From Aureimonas frigidaquae (GTDB taxonomy: Bacteria > Pseudomonadota > Alphaproteobacteria > Rhizobiales > Rhizobiaceae), in the NCBI RefSeq assembly GCF_001463905.1, contig NZ_BBWR01000003.1:186001-250000 (forward strand): DNA of 64,000 bases, given 5' to 3'. Every line of letters begins with the position of its first letter. Position 1 is the stretch's first letter. Below the pieces are notes generated by a model that did no database searches, was not told the origin of the DNA, and saw nothing but the letters and a program-made list of their open reading frames with translations. The translations under genes and the position numbers were made by a program. This document shows positions 9,335 through 18,069 of the stretch, piece by piece.

Positions 9335-10425
9335 GCGGAAACCTTTCTGATCCACTGGTCCGCCGCGACGGCGAGGATGATGAGGCCGCCGACGGTGAGG
9401 CGCGTCCATTGCGGGTCGGTGCCCCAGATGCGCAGGCCCATGGCGAAGACACCGACGATCAGGGCGCCGATGAGCGTGCCCACGACCGATCCGCGCCCGC
9501 CGAAGAGCGAGGTTCCGCCGATCACCACCGCGGTGATGGACTGGATGTTCGCCTCGTAGCCCGATGTCGGGGAGACGGAGCCCAGCCGCCCGATCAGCGC
9601 CCAGCCTGCAAAGCCGCAGATCAGGCCGGCGACGGCATAGACCGAGATGAGCAGGCGGCGCGTGCGGATACCCGACAGGCGCGTCGCATCGGGATCGTCG
9701 CCGATGGCGTAGACATGCCGGCCCCAGGCCGTGTGATTGAGGATGTAGTAGAAGATCACCACCAGGACGACGACGGCCACGACCGCATAGGTGAAGACGG
9801 CGCCCCCGATGCGGAATGTCGATCCGAGGAACTGCAGGAGCGGCGCGGCCGCTTCCACATCCTGCGCGCGGATGGTCGCGTTCTGGGAATAGATGAAGTT
9901 GGCGGCCTCGAAGATGAACCAGGTGCCGAGCGTGACGATGAAGGGTGGCAGGCGCACCAATGCGACGAGCAGCCCGTTGATGACCCCGCAGATGGTGCCG
10001 GTCAGAAGCCCGCAGAACAGCGCTAGCACCGGCGGCATGCCGAAATTCACCGCGAAGGTGCCCATTACGACCGAAGAGAGGACCATGATGGCGCCGACCG
10101 AAAGGTCGATGCCGGCCGTCAGGATGATCAGCGTCTGCGCGATGCCGACGATGCCGACGATGGCCACCTGCTGCATGATGAGCGTCAGGGTGAAGGCGTT
10201 GAAGAAGCGATCGCCGATCAGCGCGCCGAAGGTGCCGATGCCGACCATCAGGACGAAGACCGGAACCATGGTCGGATAGGCGTGCAGGAAGTGCTGCAGC
10301 CGGTCCAGAGGCCCGCGGCCACGGTGGGTGAAGTCGGCGACCTCGCTGCTGCTGCCGGCGAGGCCGGCCTCGAAACTGCTGGCGCTGCCGCTCGGCGGAG
10401 CGCCCTTTTGGCTGGCGTCGGTCAT
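9331..10425 (-). CDS. frcC: Sugar ABC transporter permease, FrcC-like
   Basis: 364 aa RbsC-family permease. After a hydrophilic N-terminus of about 50 residues come 8-10 membrane segments, including AIVGIVGIAQTLIILTAGID and LSVGAIM, the signature of CUT2 permeases, and later AVVIGGTSLFGGRGSVVGTL. It pairs with FrcB and FrcA to import fructose, mannose or ribose across the inner membrane. The long polar N-terminus is also seen in rhizobial FrcC. Its stop overlaps the frcA start. Confidence 0.92.
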
Positions 10426-10492
10426 GGTGCTGGCCCCTGAATACCGGGGCGCGCAATCCTGCGGGGCCGCCGGCCATACGAGATGATCGAGG

Positions 10493-10556
10493 GCCGCGGC
10501 AGGCCTTTCGGGCCGGCCGCGGCGACGGTCAGCGAGCGGGTGCGCGTGGCACCCGC
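10493..10556. other. Two GC-rich hairpins between frcB and frcC
   Basis: The 138-bp gap holds a long stem-loop at 10493-10523 (8 bp GCCGCGGC arms, one mismatch, 4 bp inner stem, TTTCG loop) and a second at 10536-10556 (GCGGGTGC arms, 5-base loop). Neither has a T-run. Such structures commonly protect the binding-protein mRNA and lower expression of the downstream permease; that role is inferred. Confidence 0.55.
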
Positions 10557-10563
10557 GCCGCGC

Positions 10564-11592
10564 TTAGCCCCAGCAGAGCTTGGAGGCTTCTTCCGACGTC
10601 ATGGAGGTGACGCCTTCCATCGGCTCGTCGGTGACGAGGTCGACGCCGGTCGCGGTGATGCTGAGCCCTTCGCTCGCCTGCGGCTTCTGGCCGGAGTCGG
10701 CGAAGGCCTTGATGGCTTCGACGCCCATGGCGGCCATCTTCAGCGGATACTGCATCGACGTGGCGCCGATGACGCCGTCCTTGACGTTGGCGATGCCCGG
10801 GCAGCCGCCGTCCACCGAGACGATGGTCACGCTGTCGGACAGGCCGACCGCCTTGAGCGCTTCGAAGGCGCCGGCGGCCGCAGGCTCGTTGATCGTGTAG
10901 ACGAGGTTGATGGAAGGATCCTTCTGGAGAAGGTTCTCCATGGCCTGGCGGCCGCCTTCCTCGTTGCCGTTGGTGATGTCGTGGCCGACGATGCGCGCAT
11001 CGTCCTCGTCGCCGACGATCGCCTTGTCCTTGTTGTCGATGCCGAAGCCTTCCATGAAGCCCTGGTCACGCAGGACGGCGACCGAAGGCTGCTGCGGCGT
11101 CAGGTCCAGGAAGGCGATCTTGGCGTTCTCGGCCTCGGCGCCCATCTTGCCCTTGGCCCACTGGCCGATCAGCACGCCCGCTTCGTAATTGTCGGTCGCG
11201 AAGGTGGCGTCGGCCGAGTCCACCGGCTCGAGCGGCGTGTCGAGCGCGATGACGAGAAGCCCGGCGTCACGCGCCTGCTTGACGGAGGGGACGATGCCCT
11301 TGGTGTCGGACGCGGCGATCAGGATACCCTTGGCGCCTGCGGCGATGCAGCTTTCGATGGCGGCAACCTGCGACTCGGAGTCGCCGTCGACGCGGCCGGC
11401 ATAGGTCTGCAGATTGATGCCGAGTTCCTTGGCCTTGGCCGTCGCACCTTCCTTCATCTTGACGAAGAAGGGATTGGTGTCCGTCTTGGTGATCAGGCAG
11501 GCCGTCATCGGTTCCTGCGCTGCCGCCAGGGCCGGAAAGGCAAGCACGGCTGCGCCGAGTGCCGCACCGGCGGCCAGATGCTTCAGTATCAT
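10564..11592 (-). CDS. frcB: Sugar ABC transporter periplasmic binding protein, FrcB-like
   Basis: 342 aa from ATG 11592, with GGGAGGA 7-9 bases upstream; a longer reading from 11703 would cross the operator and lacks a ribosome site. A signal peptide ends ALAAAQ near residue 25. The type-I periplasmic fold shows [33 protein letters not shown] and [11 protein letters not shown], close to FrcB of Sinorhizobium in sequence style and length. It binds the sugar in the periplasm and feeds FrcCA. It is the first gene of frcBCA. Confidence 0.92.
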   Translation of the reverse strand: MILKHLAAGAALGAAVLAFPALAAAQEPMTACLITKTDTNPFFVKMKEGATAKAKELGINLQTYAGRVDGDSESQVAAIESCIAAGAKGILIAASDTKGIVPSVKQARDAGLLVIALDTPLEPVDSADATFATDNYEAGVLIGQWAKGKMGAEAENAKIAFLDLTPQQPSVAVLRDQGFMEGFGIDNKDKAIVGDEDDARIVGHDITNGNEEGGRQAMENLLQKDPSINLVYTINEPAAAGAFEALKAVGLSDSVTIVSVDGGCPGIANVKDGVIGATSMQYPLKMAAMGVEAIKAFADSGQKPQASEGLSITATGVDLVTDEPMEGVTSMTSEEASKLCWG

Positions 11593-11684
11593 GGAATGTC
11601 CTCCCGTTCGGATGGCGCCACTGCCACCACAGGTCCACCTCCCAGTGCGGACCAATATACGAATAGGACGCGAAACGACCGCAG

Positions 11685-11723
11685 CTGTCAATAGATAAAT
11701 CACGCGGATTTATTTATTGACAG
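11685..11723. promoter_or_regulatory. 16-bp-arm palindromic operator with back-to-back -35 boxes
   Basis: Arms CTGTCAATAGATAAAT (11685-11700) and ATTTATTTATTGACAG (11708-11723) match at 15 of 16 positions around a 7-base GC-rich spacer. Each outer end contains TTGACA reading outward, one for frcB and one for the regulator gene, so binding here should block both promoters. The likely ligand is the ROK repressor encoded alongside. Confidence 0.8.
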
Positions 11724-11770
11724 GTCGTACAGTTGGGATCATCGTCGCCGCAATATTGGGGGAGGCGACA

Positions 11771-12997
11771 ATGCAGACGCAGGATGGACGGGTCGCACCG
11801 GCGGCGGCGCCCGCGATGGGTGAGTCGCCGCGTGTGTCCAGCCAGGCCGGCCTGCGCGCCCATAATGAGCGGCTCGTCCTGTCGCTGATCCGCGCCCATG
11901 GCGAGCTCGCCAAGGCGGAGATCGCCCGCTATTCGGGCCTGTCGCCCCAGACCGCATCCGTCATCATGCGCCAGCTGGAGGGGGAGGGCCTCGTTCTGCC
12001 GGGGGTGCCGCGCCGGGGCAAGGTGGGGCAACCCTCGGTGCCGATGCGCCTGAACGCACGGGGCGCCTTCGCGCTCGGGCTCAAGATCGGCCGCCGGACG
12101 AGCGAGATGGTGCTGATGGATTTCGTCGGCAACGTGCTTGGCAGCCGGGACGTCTTCTATCGGCTTCCGGTCTACGATGCCGTCATGGCCTTTGCCGGCG
12201 ACGCAGCCGATGCGCTGCGTGCGCAGCTCGCTCCGCAGGAGCGTTCGCGCATCGCCGGGCTGGGGGTTGGCCTGCCCTTCGAAATCTGGTCCTGGGGGGC
12301 CGCGCGGGGCGCCGACAAGCGGGAGAACGCCACCTGGCGCAACGCCGACATCGCCACCGACCTGGCGGAGGTCACCGGCGAAGACGTGACCATGGCCAAC
12401 GACGTGACGGCCGCCTGCGGGGCGGAACGCGCTTTCGGACAGAGGGCGGGCCCGGACTTCCTCTACCTTTTCGTCGGCGCCTTCATCGGCGGCGGGATCG
12501 TGATCGACGGCCAGCTGATCGAGGGGCGCTCCGGCAATGCCGGCGCGCTCGGCTCGATGCCGGTGCCGGCGCCGGGTGGCGGTTCGCGCCAGCTGATCGA
12601 GGCATCCTCGATCCACCTTCTGGAGCGCCTCGTCGAAGAAGCCGGGGGCGATCCGGTCGAGCTCTGGCGGCGGGAGTCCGACTGGGACGGGCTCGGCCCG
12701 CTCCTGGACCGGTGGCTCGACGAGGCTTCGGCCGGCATTGCGCATGCCATCGTGTCGGCTGTCAGCGTCTATGATTTCCCGGTGGCGGTGATCGATGGCA
12801 GCTTCCCGCCCCGGGTGCGGGCACGCCTTGTCGAGCGTGTCGATGCCGCGCTCCGGCGGCTCGACCGCCGCGGCCTGGCGGACATCGCCGTGATGGAGGG
12901 CACGATCGGCCGCTCCGCGCGGGAGATCGGCTCCGCCAGCCTGCCCTTCTTCGCCCGATTCTTCTCCGACCGCCGGATCCTTTACGCGGACCGCTAG
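11771..12997 (+). CDS. frcR: ROK-family transcriptional regulator, FrcR-like
   Basis: 408 aa from ATG 11771, chosen because GGGAGGCGACA precedes it; an earlier in-frame start at 11717 would lie inside the operator. A winged-helix domain occupies residues 30-90 (AKAEIARYSGLSPQTASVIM). The ROK sugar-binding half follows, with FVGAFIGGGIVIDGQLIEG and GNAGALGSMPV. The cysteine-rich zinc motif of ROK kinases is absent, so this is a regulator rather than a kinase. It diverges from frcBCA and probably represses both itself and the transporter until sugar is bound. Confidence 0.9.
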   Translation: MQTQDGRVAPAAAPAMGESPRVSSQAGLRAHNERLVLSLIRAHGELAKAEIARYSGLSPQTASVIMRQLEGEGLVLPGVPRRGKVGQPSVPMRLNARGAFALGLKIGRRTSEMVLMDFVGNVLGSRDVFYRLPVYDAVMAFAGDAADALRAQLAPQERSRIAGLGVGLPFEIWSWGAARGADKRENATWRNADIATDLAEVTGEDVTMANDVTAACGAERAFGQRAGPDFLYLFVGAFIGGGIVIDGQLIEGRSGNAGALGSMPVPAPGGGSRQLIEASSIHLLERLVEEAGGDPVELWRRESDWDGLGPLLDRWLDEASAGIAHAIVSAVSVYDFPVAVIDGSFPPRVRARLVERVDAALRRLDRRGLADIAVMEGTIGRSAREIGSASLPFFARFFSDRRILYADR

Positions 12998-13083
12998 GCT
13001 GCTCCCTGGTGGCGGCTCCATGATTTGACATTGAACGCCCGATGGCCGATGCGAAGCAGTTCGCCTCGTGCAAGGGAGTGCCT

Positions 13084-15258
13084 ATGTCGGACTATGTGGA
13101 GATGCACGGCCTCAAGGTCGATGCCGGGTTGAAGACTTTCGTCGAGAACGAAGCCCTGCCGGGGACGGGTATCGAGGCCGATGCGCTGTGGCGCGGCCTG
13201 GCCGCCATGCTCGAGGAGCTGGCCCCCCGCAACCGCGCGCTCCTGGCGCGCCGCGATGCGCTCCAGCAAGAGATCGACGCCTGGTGCCGCGAGCGTCAGG
13301 GCGGGGCGCTGGATGGCGCCGCCTACGAGGCCTTCCTTCGGCAGATCGGCTACATCGTGCCCGAAGGCGGCGACTTTTCGGTGGAAACCGACCATGTCGA
13401 CCCGGAAATCGCCTCCATCGCCGGCCCACAGCTTGTCGTGCCCGTCATGAATGCGCGCTATGCGCTGAACGCTGCCAATGCGCGTTGGGGTTCGCTCTAC
13501 GACGCGCTCTACGGCACGGACGCTATTGCCGAAGATGGCGGCGCGCAGAAGGGCAAGGGTTACAATCCGACGCGCGGCGCGCGGGTCATCGCCTGGGCGC
13601 GGGATTTCCTGGACGGCTCGGTCCCCTTGCGCGAAGGCTCCTGGCGCGACGTGACGGCGCTCGAAATTTCGGATGGCCGCCTTGCGGTCACCGTGGACGG
13701 AACGCAGACGGCGCTGAAGGACCCGGCCCAGTTCGTCGGGCTGCGCGGCGAGGATGCCGCGCCGCAGGCGCTGCTTTTCGTGCGCAACGGGCTGCACAGT
13801 GAAGTCGTCATCGATCGCAGCTCGGCGATCGGCAGCCAGGATCCGGCCGGTATTTCCGACGTCGTCCTGGAAAGCGCCGTGACGACCATCCAGGATTGCG
13901 AGGACTCCGTCGCCGCCGTGGATGCGGAAGACAAGGTCGCCGTCTATCGCAACTGGCTCGGCCTCATGAAGGGCGATCTGTCCGAGACCTTCGAGAAGGG
14001 CGGCCGGAGCGTCACGCGGACCCTGTCGCCGGACCGGGTCTACCGCCGTCCCGACGGCTCCGAACTCGTCCTGCCGGGCCGCTCGCTCATGCTGGTGCGC
14101 AATGTCGGGCATCTGATGACCAACCCGGCCGTGCTCCTGGCGGATGGATCGGAGGCGCCGGAGGGTATCCTGGACGGTGTCTTCACCAGCCTCATCGCCC
14201 TGCACGACCTGAAGAAGACCGACGGCCCCCGCAATTCGCGGGCCGGCTCGGTCTATATCGTCAAGCCCAAGATGCACGGCCCGGAGGAGGTCGCCTTCGC
14301 GGACGAGATCTTCGGGCGGGTGGAGGCCCTCATCGGCCTTGCGTCCAACACGCTGAAAATGGGCATCATGGACGAGGAGCGCCGCACGACCGTCAATCTG
14401 AAGGAGGCGATCCGCGCCGCGCGCAAGCGCGTCGTCTTCATCAATACGGGCTTCCTGGACCGGACCGGAGACGAGATCCATTCCTCGATGGAGCTCGGCC
14501 CGATGATCCGCAAGGGCGATATGAAGGGGTCCACCTGGATCCGTTCCTACGAAGATCGCAACGTGGATGTGGGCCTGCATTGCGGCCTGCGCGGGCATGC
14601 GCAGATCGGCAAGGGCATGTGGGCCATGCCCGACCTCATGGCCGCCATGCTCGAGCAGAAGATCGGCCATCCGCGCGCGGGGGCCAATACGGCCTGGGTC
14701 CCGTCGCCCACCGCCGCCACGCTGCACGCGACCCATTATCACACGGTCGATGTCGCCGCCCGCCAGGCCGAGCTCGCCAGCCGCCCCATGGCGCCGCTCG
14801 AGGATATCCTGACCATCCCTGTCGCCGTGCGCCCCAACTGGACGCCGGAAGACATCCAGGCCGAGCTCGACAACAATGCGCAGGGCATACTCGGCTATGT
14901 CGTGCGCTGGATCGATGCCGGCGTCGGATGTTCGAAAGTGCCGGACATCAACGATGTCGGCCTGATGGAAGACCGGGCCACCTGCCGCATTTCGTCCCAG
15001 CACATCGCCAACTGGCTGCATCATGGCGTGGTCAGCGCCGAGCAGGTCGTGGAAACCATGCAGCGCATGGCCAAGGTCGTCGACGGGCAGAATGCGGGTG
15101 ATCCGGACTACGAGCCCATGGCGCCCGGCTTCGACGCATCCATCGCCTTCCAGGCGGCGTTGGACCTGGTCCTGAAGGGGCGCGAACAGCCCAATGGCTA
15201 TACCGAGCCGGTGCTGCACCGGCGGCGGCTGGAAAAGAAGGCGGCGCGCCGCGGCTGA
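13084..15258 (+). CDS. glcB: Malate synthase G
   Basis: 724 aa from ATG 13084 (AAGGGAG upstream), matching the 723-aa family norm; a start at 13042 has no ribosome site. It condenses glyoxylate with acetyl-CoA to malate in the glyoxylate shunt. Visible family blocks include [28 protein letters not shown] with the glyoxylate-binding arginine, [13 protein letters not shown] and [16 protein letters not shown]. The catalytic aspartate is Asp630 in [13 protein letters not shown], equivalent to Asp631 of the Escherichia coli enzyme. No isocitrate lyase is nearby. Confidence 0.97.
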   Translation: MSDYVEMHGLKVDAGLKTFVENEALPGTGIEADALWRGLAAMLEELAPRNRALLARRDALQQEIDAWCRERQGGALDGAAYEAFLRQIGYIVPEGGDFSVETDHVDPEIASIAGPQLVVPVMNARYALNAANARWGSLYDALYGTDAIAEDGGAQKGKGYNPTRGARVIAWARDFLDGSVPLREGSWRDVTALEISDGRLAVTVDGTQTALKDPAQFVGLRGEDAAPQALLFVRNGLHSEVVIDRSSAIGSQDPAGISDVVLESAVTTIQDCEDSVAAVDAEDKVAVYRNWLGLMKGDLSETFEKGGRSVTRTLSPDRVYRRPDGSELVLPGRSLMLVRNVGHLMTNPAVLLADGSEAPEGILDGVFTSLIALHDLKKTDGPRNSRAGSVYIVKPKMHGPEEVAFADEIFGRVEALIGLASNTLKMGIMDEERRTTVNLKEAIRAARKRVVFINTGFLDRTGDEIHSSMELGPMIRKGDMKGSTWIRSYEDRNVDVGLHCGLRGHAQIGKGMWAMPDLMAAMLEQKIGHPRAGANTAWVPSPTAATLHATHYHTVDVAARQAELASRPMAPLEDILTIPVAVRPNWTPEDIQAELDNNAQGILGYVVRWIDAGVGCSKVPDINDVGLMEDRATCRISSQHIANWLHHGVVSAEQVVETMQRMAKVVDGQNAGDPDYEPMAPGFDASIAFQAALDLVLKGREQPNGYTEPVLHRRRLEKKAARRG

Positions 15259-15292
15259 CGCGGCCAATTCCGTCGCACCCGCAAATGCACTA

Positions 15293-15320
15293 CCCTTCCC
15301 GAGTAAACCTTCGGGAAGGG
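15293..15320 (+). promoter_or_regulatory. Hairpin that would hide the VOC gene ribosome site
   Basis: CCCTTCCCGA (15293-15302) pairs perfectly with TCGGGAAGGG (15311-15320) around an 8-base loop. The 3' arm contains GGGAAGGG, the Shine-Dalgarno element 8 bases before the ATG at 15329, and no T-run follows. It could be a weak glcB terminator or an element controlling translation of the next gene. Confidence 0.6.
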
Positions 15321-15328
15321 CAGGCTCC

Positions 15329-15733
15329 ATGGTGTCGCGGATCATTCCAACCTTGCGCTACCGCGATGTCGACACGGCCATCGACTGGCTTACCGAGGTG
15401 GTCGGCTTTACCGCCGAAATGGTGATGGAGGACGAGGACGGCCTCGTCTCGCATGCCGAACTGACACTGGACGGTGGAATGCTGATGCTCGGCAGCCTGC
15501 GGGACGATGCGCTCGGCAGTCTCCAGATCACCCCGGACGAGGCGGGCGGTGTGACGCAGAGCACCTATATCGTCATCCGCGATGCCGATGCCCTGTTTCA
15601 GCGCATTTCAGCCTCCGGCGCGGAAATCGTCCTGCCGCTGCGGGACGAGCCCTATGGCAGCCGCGAATTTTCGTGCCGTGATTTCGAAGGCCATGTCTGG
15701 AACTTCGGGACCTACGATCCCTTCGCCCCGTAA
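15329..15733 (+). CDS. VOC/glyoxalase-fold protein
   Basis: 134 aa from ATG 15329. The paired beta-alpha-beta-beta-beta modules of the vicinal-oxygen-chelate fold are recognisable: MVSRIIPTLRYRDVDTAIDW and ELTLDGGMLMLG in the first half, TYIVIRDADALFQRISASGA and SREFSCRDFEGHVWNFGTY in the second. Proteins of this type are annotated as glyoxalase/bleomycin-resistance/dioxygenase-like, and the substrate cannot be told. The usual N-terminal metal histidine is not evident, while the C-terminal histidine (GHVW) is. It lies 70 bp after glcB. Confidence 0.85.
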   Translation: MVSRIIPTLRYRDVDTAIDWLTEVVGFTAEMVMEDEDGLVSHAELTLDGGMLMLGSLRDDALGSLQITPDEAGGVTQSTYIVIRDADALFQRISASGAEIVLPLRDEPYGSREFSCRDFEGHVWNFGTYDPFAP

Positions 15734-15756
15734 GGGCATGATCCGCGCAAAGAAAA

Positions 15757-15784
15757 GCCGGGTGCCTCCCCCGAAGCACCCGGC
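15757..15784 (-). terminator. Rho-independent terminator for the L,D-transpeptidase gene
   Basis: A 9-bp perfect stem (GCCGGGTGC and complement) with a 10-base loop. On the minus strand it is followed by TTTTCTTT, 38 bp past the stop codon of the leftward gene. Confidence 0.88.
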
Positions 15785-15822
15785 ATGGCGGTCCCCCGCC
15801 TTGGAACTCTGGGCGCGGCGGC

Positions 15823-16593
15823 TTAGCTCGCCTGCGCCTTGCGGTTTTCGGCCACGCGCTTCTGCGCCAGCGTCTCGCCCGGCATGAGGACGATGACGCG
15901 GGCCTGCAGGGGCACGCGCTCATACAGGTCGATCACGTCCTGGTTGATCAGGCGGATGCAGCCGGAGGATACGGACTTGCCGATGGACCACCATTCCGGC
16001 GTGCCATGCAGGCGGTACAGCGTGTCCTTGTTGCCCTGCCAGAGGTAGACGGCGCGGGCGCCCAGCGGATTGTTGAGGCCCGGATTCATCCCGACTTCGT
16101 TGCCATAGGGGGCAAGCTCGGGGCGGCGCTCGATCATCTCCTTGGGCGGGAACCACTTGGGCCAATGCTGCTTGTCGCGCGCATAGGCTTCGCCCGACCA
16201 GGAGAAGCCGGCCTTGCCGATGCCGATGCCGTAGCGCATCGCCGTGCCGCGCTCTTCGATGACGTAGAGGAAATGGCTCCCCGTATCGACGATCACGGTG
16301 CCGGCGGGGAAACCCTGGCCGTCATAGACGACACGCTGGCGCAGGAACTTGGGATCGATCTTTTCGATCGGGATGGCCGGCAGTGCGAAGCCGCCATCCT
16401 GGATGGAGGCATAGGCCACCGGCTCGACCGGGCCCAGCGGCCCACCAGCCAGGATGCTCGGCTCGGCCGCGGCATAGGCCGTGGCAACGGCCGGATCGCC
16501 CCGGGAAATGGCGGCGCGGTCGCCGGAGGTCTGGCAGCCGGCAAGGCCGAGCGCCAGAAGGGAAAGGGTGCAGAGGGCGATTCGTTTGGTCAT
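15823..16593 (-). CDS. L,D-transpeptidase lipoprotein, YkuD domain
   Basis: 256 aa. The N-terminus is a lipoprotein signal with lipobox LAGC at residues 17-20. After a linker rich in Ala and Pro, the YkuD domain runs from about residue 90 to 245, with the catalytic block HGTPEWWSIGKSVSSGCIRL, i.e. H-G, then S-S-G-C-I-R with the nucleophilic cysteine. It would make 3-3 peptidoglycan cross-links or attach outer-membrane proteins to peptidoglycan at the periplasmic face. It is monocistronic with its own terminator. Confidence 0.93.
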   Translation of the reverse strand: MTKRIALCTLSLLALGLAGCQTSGDRAAISRGDPAVATAYAAAEPSILAGGPLGPVEPVAYASIQDGGFALPAIPIEKIDPKFLRQRVVYDGQGFPAGTVIVDTGSHFLYVIEERGTAMRYGIGIGKAGFSWSGEAYARDKQHWPKWFPPKEMIERRPELAPYGNEVGMNPGLNNPLGARAVYLWQGNKDTLYRLHGTPEWWSIGKSVSSGCIRLINQDVIDLYERVPLQARVIVLMPGETLAQKRVAENRKAQAS

Positions 16594-16866
16594 GAACAGG
16601 TCCGGATCGGAACCGGCCTTGCCGAGGCATCGGGGCCGGTCGATTGGCTTTACGGATAGGCGCTCGCCGTCAGGCTGGCAATTGTCGTCAACCTAGAGCA
16701 TCTTAGTTAACGAAGCCTTGTTGCGGTGCGAGCACAGATCGCCCGCCGAGGCGGCCACGCTCCGCGTCATCGACGATCCACGGTGTGCCAGGCTGGTATG
16801 TCCCGTGGCTGCCGCGCGACCGGCCCGCCACTCGCTCGATGTGTACAGACAGGACAATTCCGCTCC

Positions 16867-17364
16867 ATGCCGATCGTCTCTTCCGTTCCGTACCAACCGC
16901 TGGTGGACGGCCGCCAGTCCGAGCGCGCCATGATGGTGCGCCGCGGGGTCCAGCGCCTCGTCACCGCACAGGCGGCGGTCAGCCTGCCGGAGATCGCGCT
17001 GGCCTCCGGCCGCCGGGCGGACCTCATCTGCCTGACGGAGAAGGGGGAGATCTGGATCGTGGAGATCAAGACGTCGATCGAGGATTTCCGCGTCGATCGC
17101 AAGTGGCCGGAGTACCGCCAGCACTGCGACAGGCTCTTCTTCGCGACCCATCCCGGCGTGCCGCTCGACATCTTCCCGCAGGATTGCGGGTTGATCCTGT
17201 CGGACGGCTATGGCGGGGAACTCCTGCGCGAGGCGCCCGAGCATCGGCTCGCGCCGGCGGCGCGCAAGGCCGTCACGCTGCGCTTCGCCCGGCTCGCGGC
17301 AACGCGGCTGATGCAGGCGGAATGGGCGGCGAACCCGTTCATGACGGGCGTGCGAGAGGCGTAA
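16867..17364 (+). CDS. mmcB: MmcB-family DNA repair protein
   Basis: 165 aa from ATG 16867 (MPIVSSVPYQPLVDGRQ). An open frame reaches back to 16726 without a ribosome site. It belongs to the small alphaproteobacterial MmcB family, with a PD-(D/E)xK nuclease-like core: RRADLICLTEKGEIWIVEIK, where Asp and E-I-K are the expected metal/catalytic residues, then the conserved DFRVDRKWPEYRQHCDRLFF. In Caulobacter mmcB is a DNA-damage response gene. No clear GTTC-N7-GTTC LexA box was seen upstream. Confidence 0.88.
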   Translation: MPIVSSVPYQPLVDGRQSERAMMVRRGVQRLVTAQAAVSLPEIALASGRRADLICLTEKGEIWIVEIKTSIEDFRVDRKWPEYRQHCDRLFFATHPGVPLDIFPQDCGLILSDGYGGELLREAPEHRLAPAARKAVTLRFARLAATRLMQAEWAANPFMTGVREA

Positions 17365-17380
17365 TCCTTGCGGGCCGCGC

Positions 17381-17956
17381 TCAGCGCGGGGCGTTCTTGG
17401 CCAGGATGCGCTGTAGCGTTCGCCGGTGCATGGACAGGCGGCGGGCCGTCTCGCTGACATTGTGCCCATAGAGCTCGAAGACACGCTGGATATGCTCCCA
17501 GCGGACCCTGTCGGCCGACATGGGATTGTCCGGGGGCAAGGGGCGGTTTTCGGATGTCTGGGTCAGGGCGCCGAGCACCTCATCGACGCTCGACGGCTTG
17601 CACAGATAGTCGGCAGCGCCGATCTTCACCGCCGCGACGGCCGTGGCGATGTTGCCATAGGCGGTCAGCACCACGGTCACTGCATCGGGCCGCCGCTGGT
17701 GAATCAGCTCGACGAGGTCCAGCCCATTGCCGCCGGACAGGCGCAGATCGACCAGCGCACGGGCCGGCGGGCTCGCCTGGATCAGGCGTTCGGCATCGGC
17801 ATAGGTGCCGGCGACCTGGATCTCGTAGCCGCGCTGTTCCAGCCCGCGCGCCAGCCGCGCCGCAAAGCCTGCATCCTCGTCGATGACCAGGATCCGCTTC
17901 GTCTCGTTCCTGGACCGCGCCATACGGGCGTCATGCACCGGCGATTCAGCATTCAT
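17381..17956 (-). CDS. actR: ActR/RegA/PrrA-family redox response regulator
   Basis: 191 aa from ATG 17956 (GGAGAG about 9 bases upstream). The receiver domain has the acidic pair in VIDED, phosphoacceptor Asp70 in LVDLRLSGGNG and the lysine in LCKPSS. The C-terminal Fis-type helix-turn-helix NVSETARRLSMHRRTLQRIL is the near-invariant DNA-binding signature of RegA/ActR/PrrA. It would control redox-, pH- and energy-linked genes. The partner kinase gene actS/regB, usually adjacent, is absent here; hrpB lies immediately upstream on the same strand and mmcB convergent. Confidence 0.92.
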   Translation of the reverse strand: MNAESPVHDARMARSRNETKRILVIDEDAGFAARLARGLEQRGYEIQVAGTYADAERLIQASPPARALVDLRLSGGNGLDLVELIHQRRPDAVTVVLTAYGNIATAVAAVKIGAADYLCKPSSVDEVLGALTQTSENRPLPPDNPMSADRVRWEHIQRVFELYGHNVSETARRLSMHRRTLQRILAKNAPR

Positions 17957-18069
17957 TCCGTGTCTCTCCAAGGACGGCCCGTGGGAAACAACGCGGATTG
18001 TGTCTTCGGGTTGCACGACCGGAGATGGCCGAGCCGATTACCCTTGCGGGTGATTCGCCCGGCGGCGCA

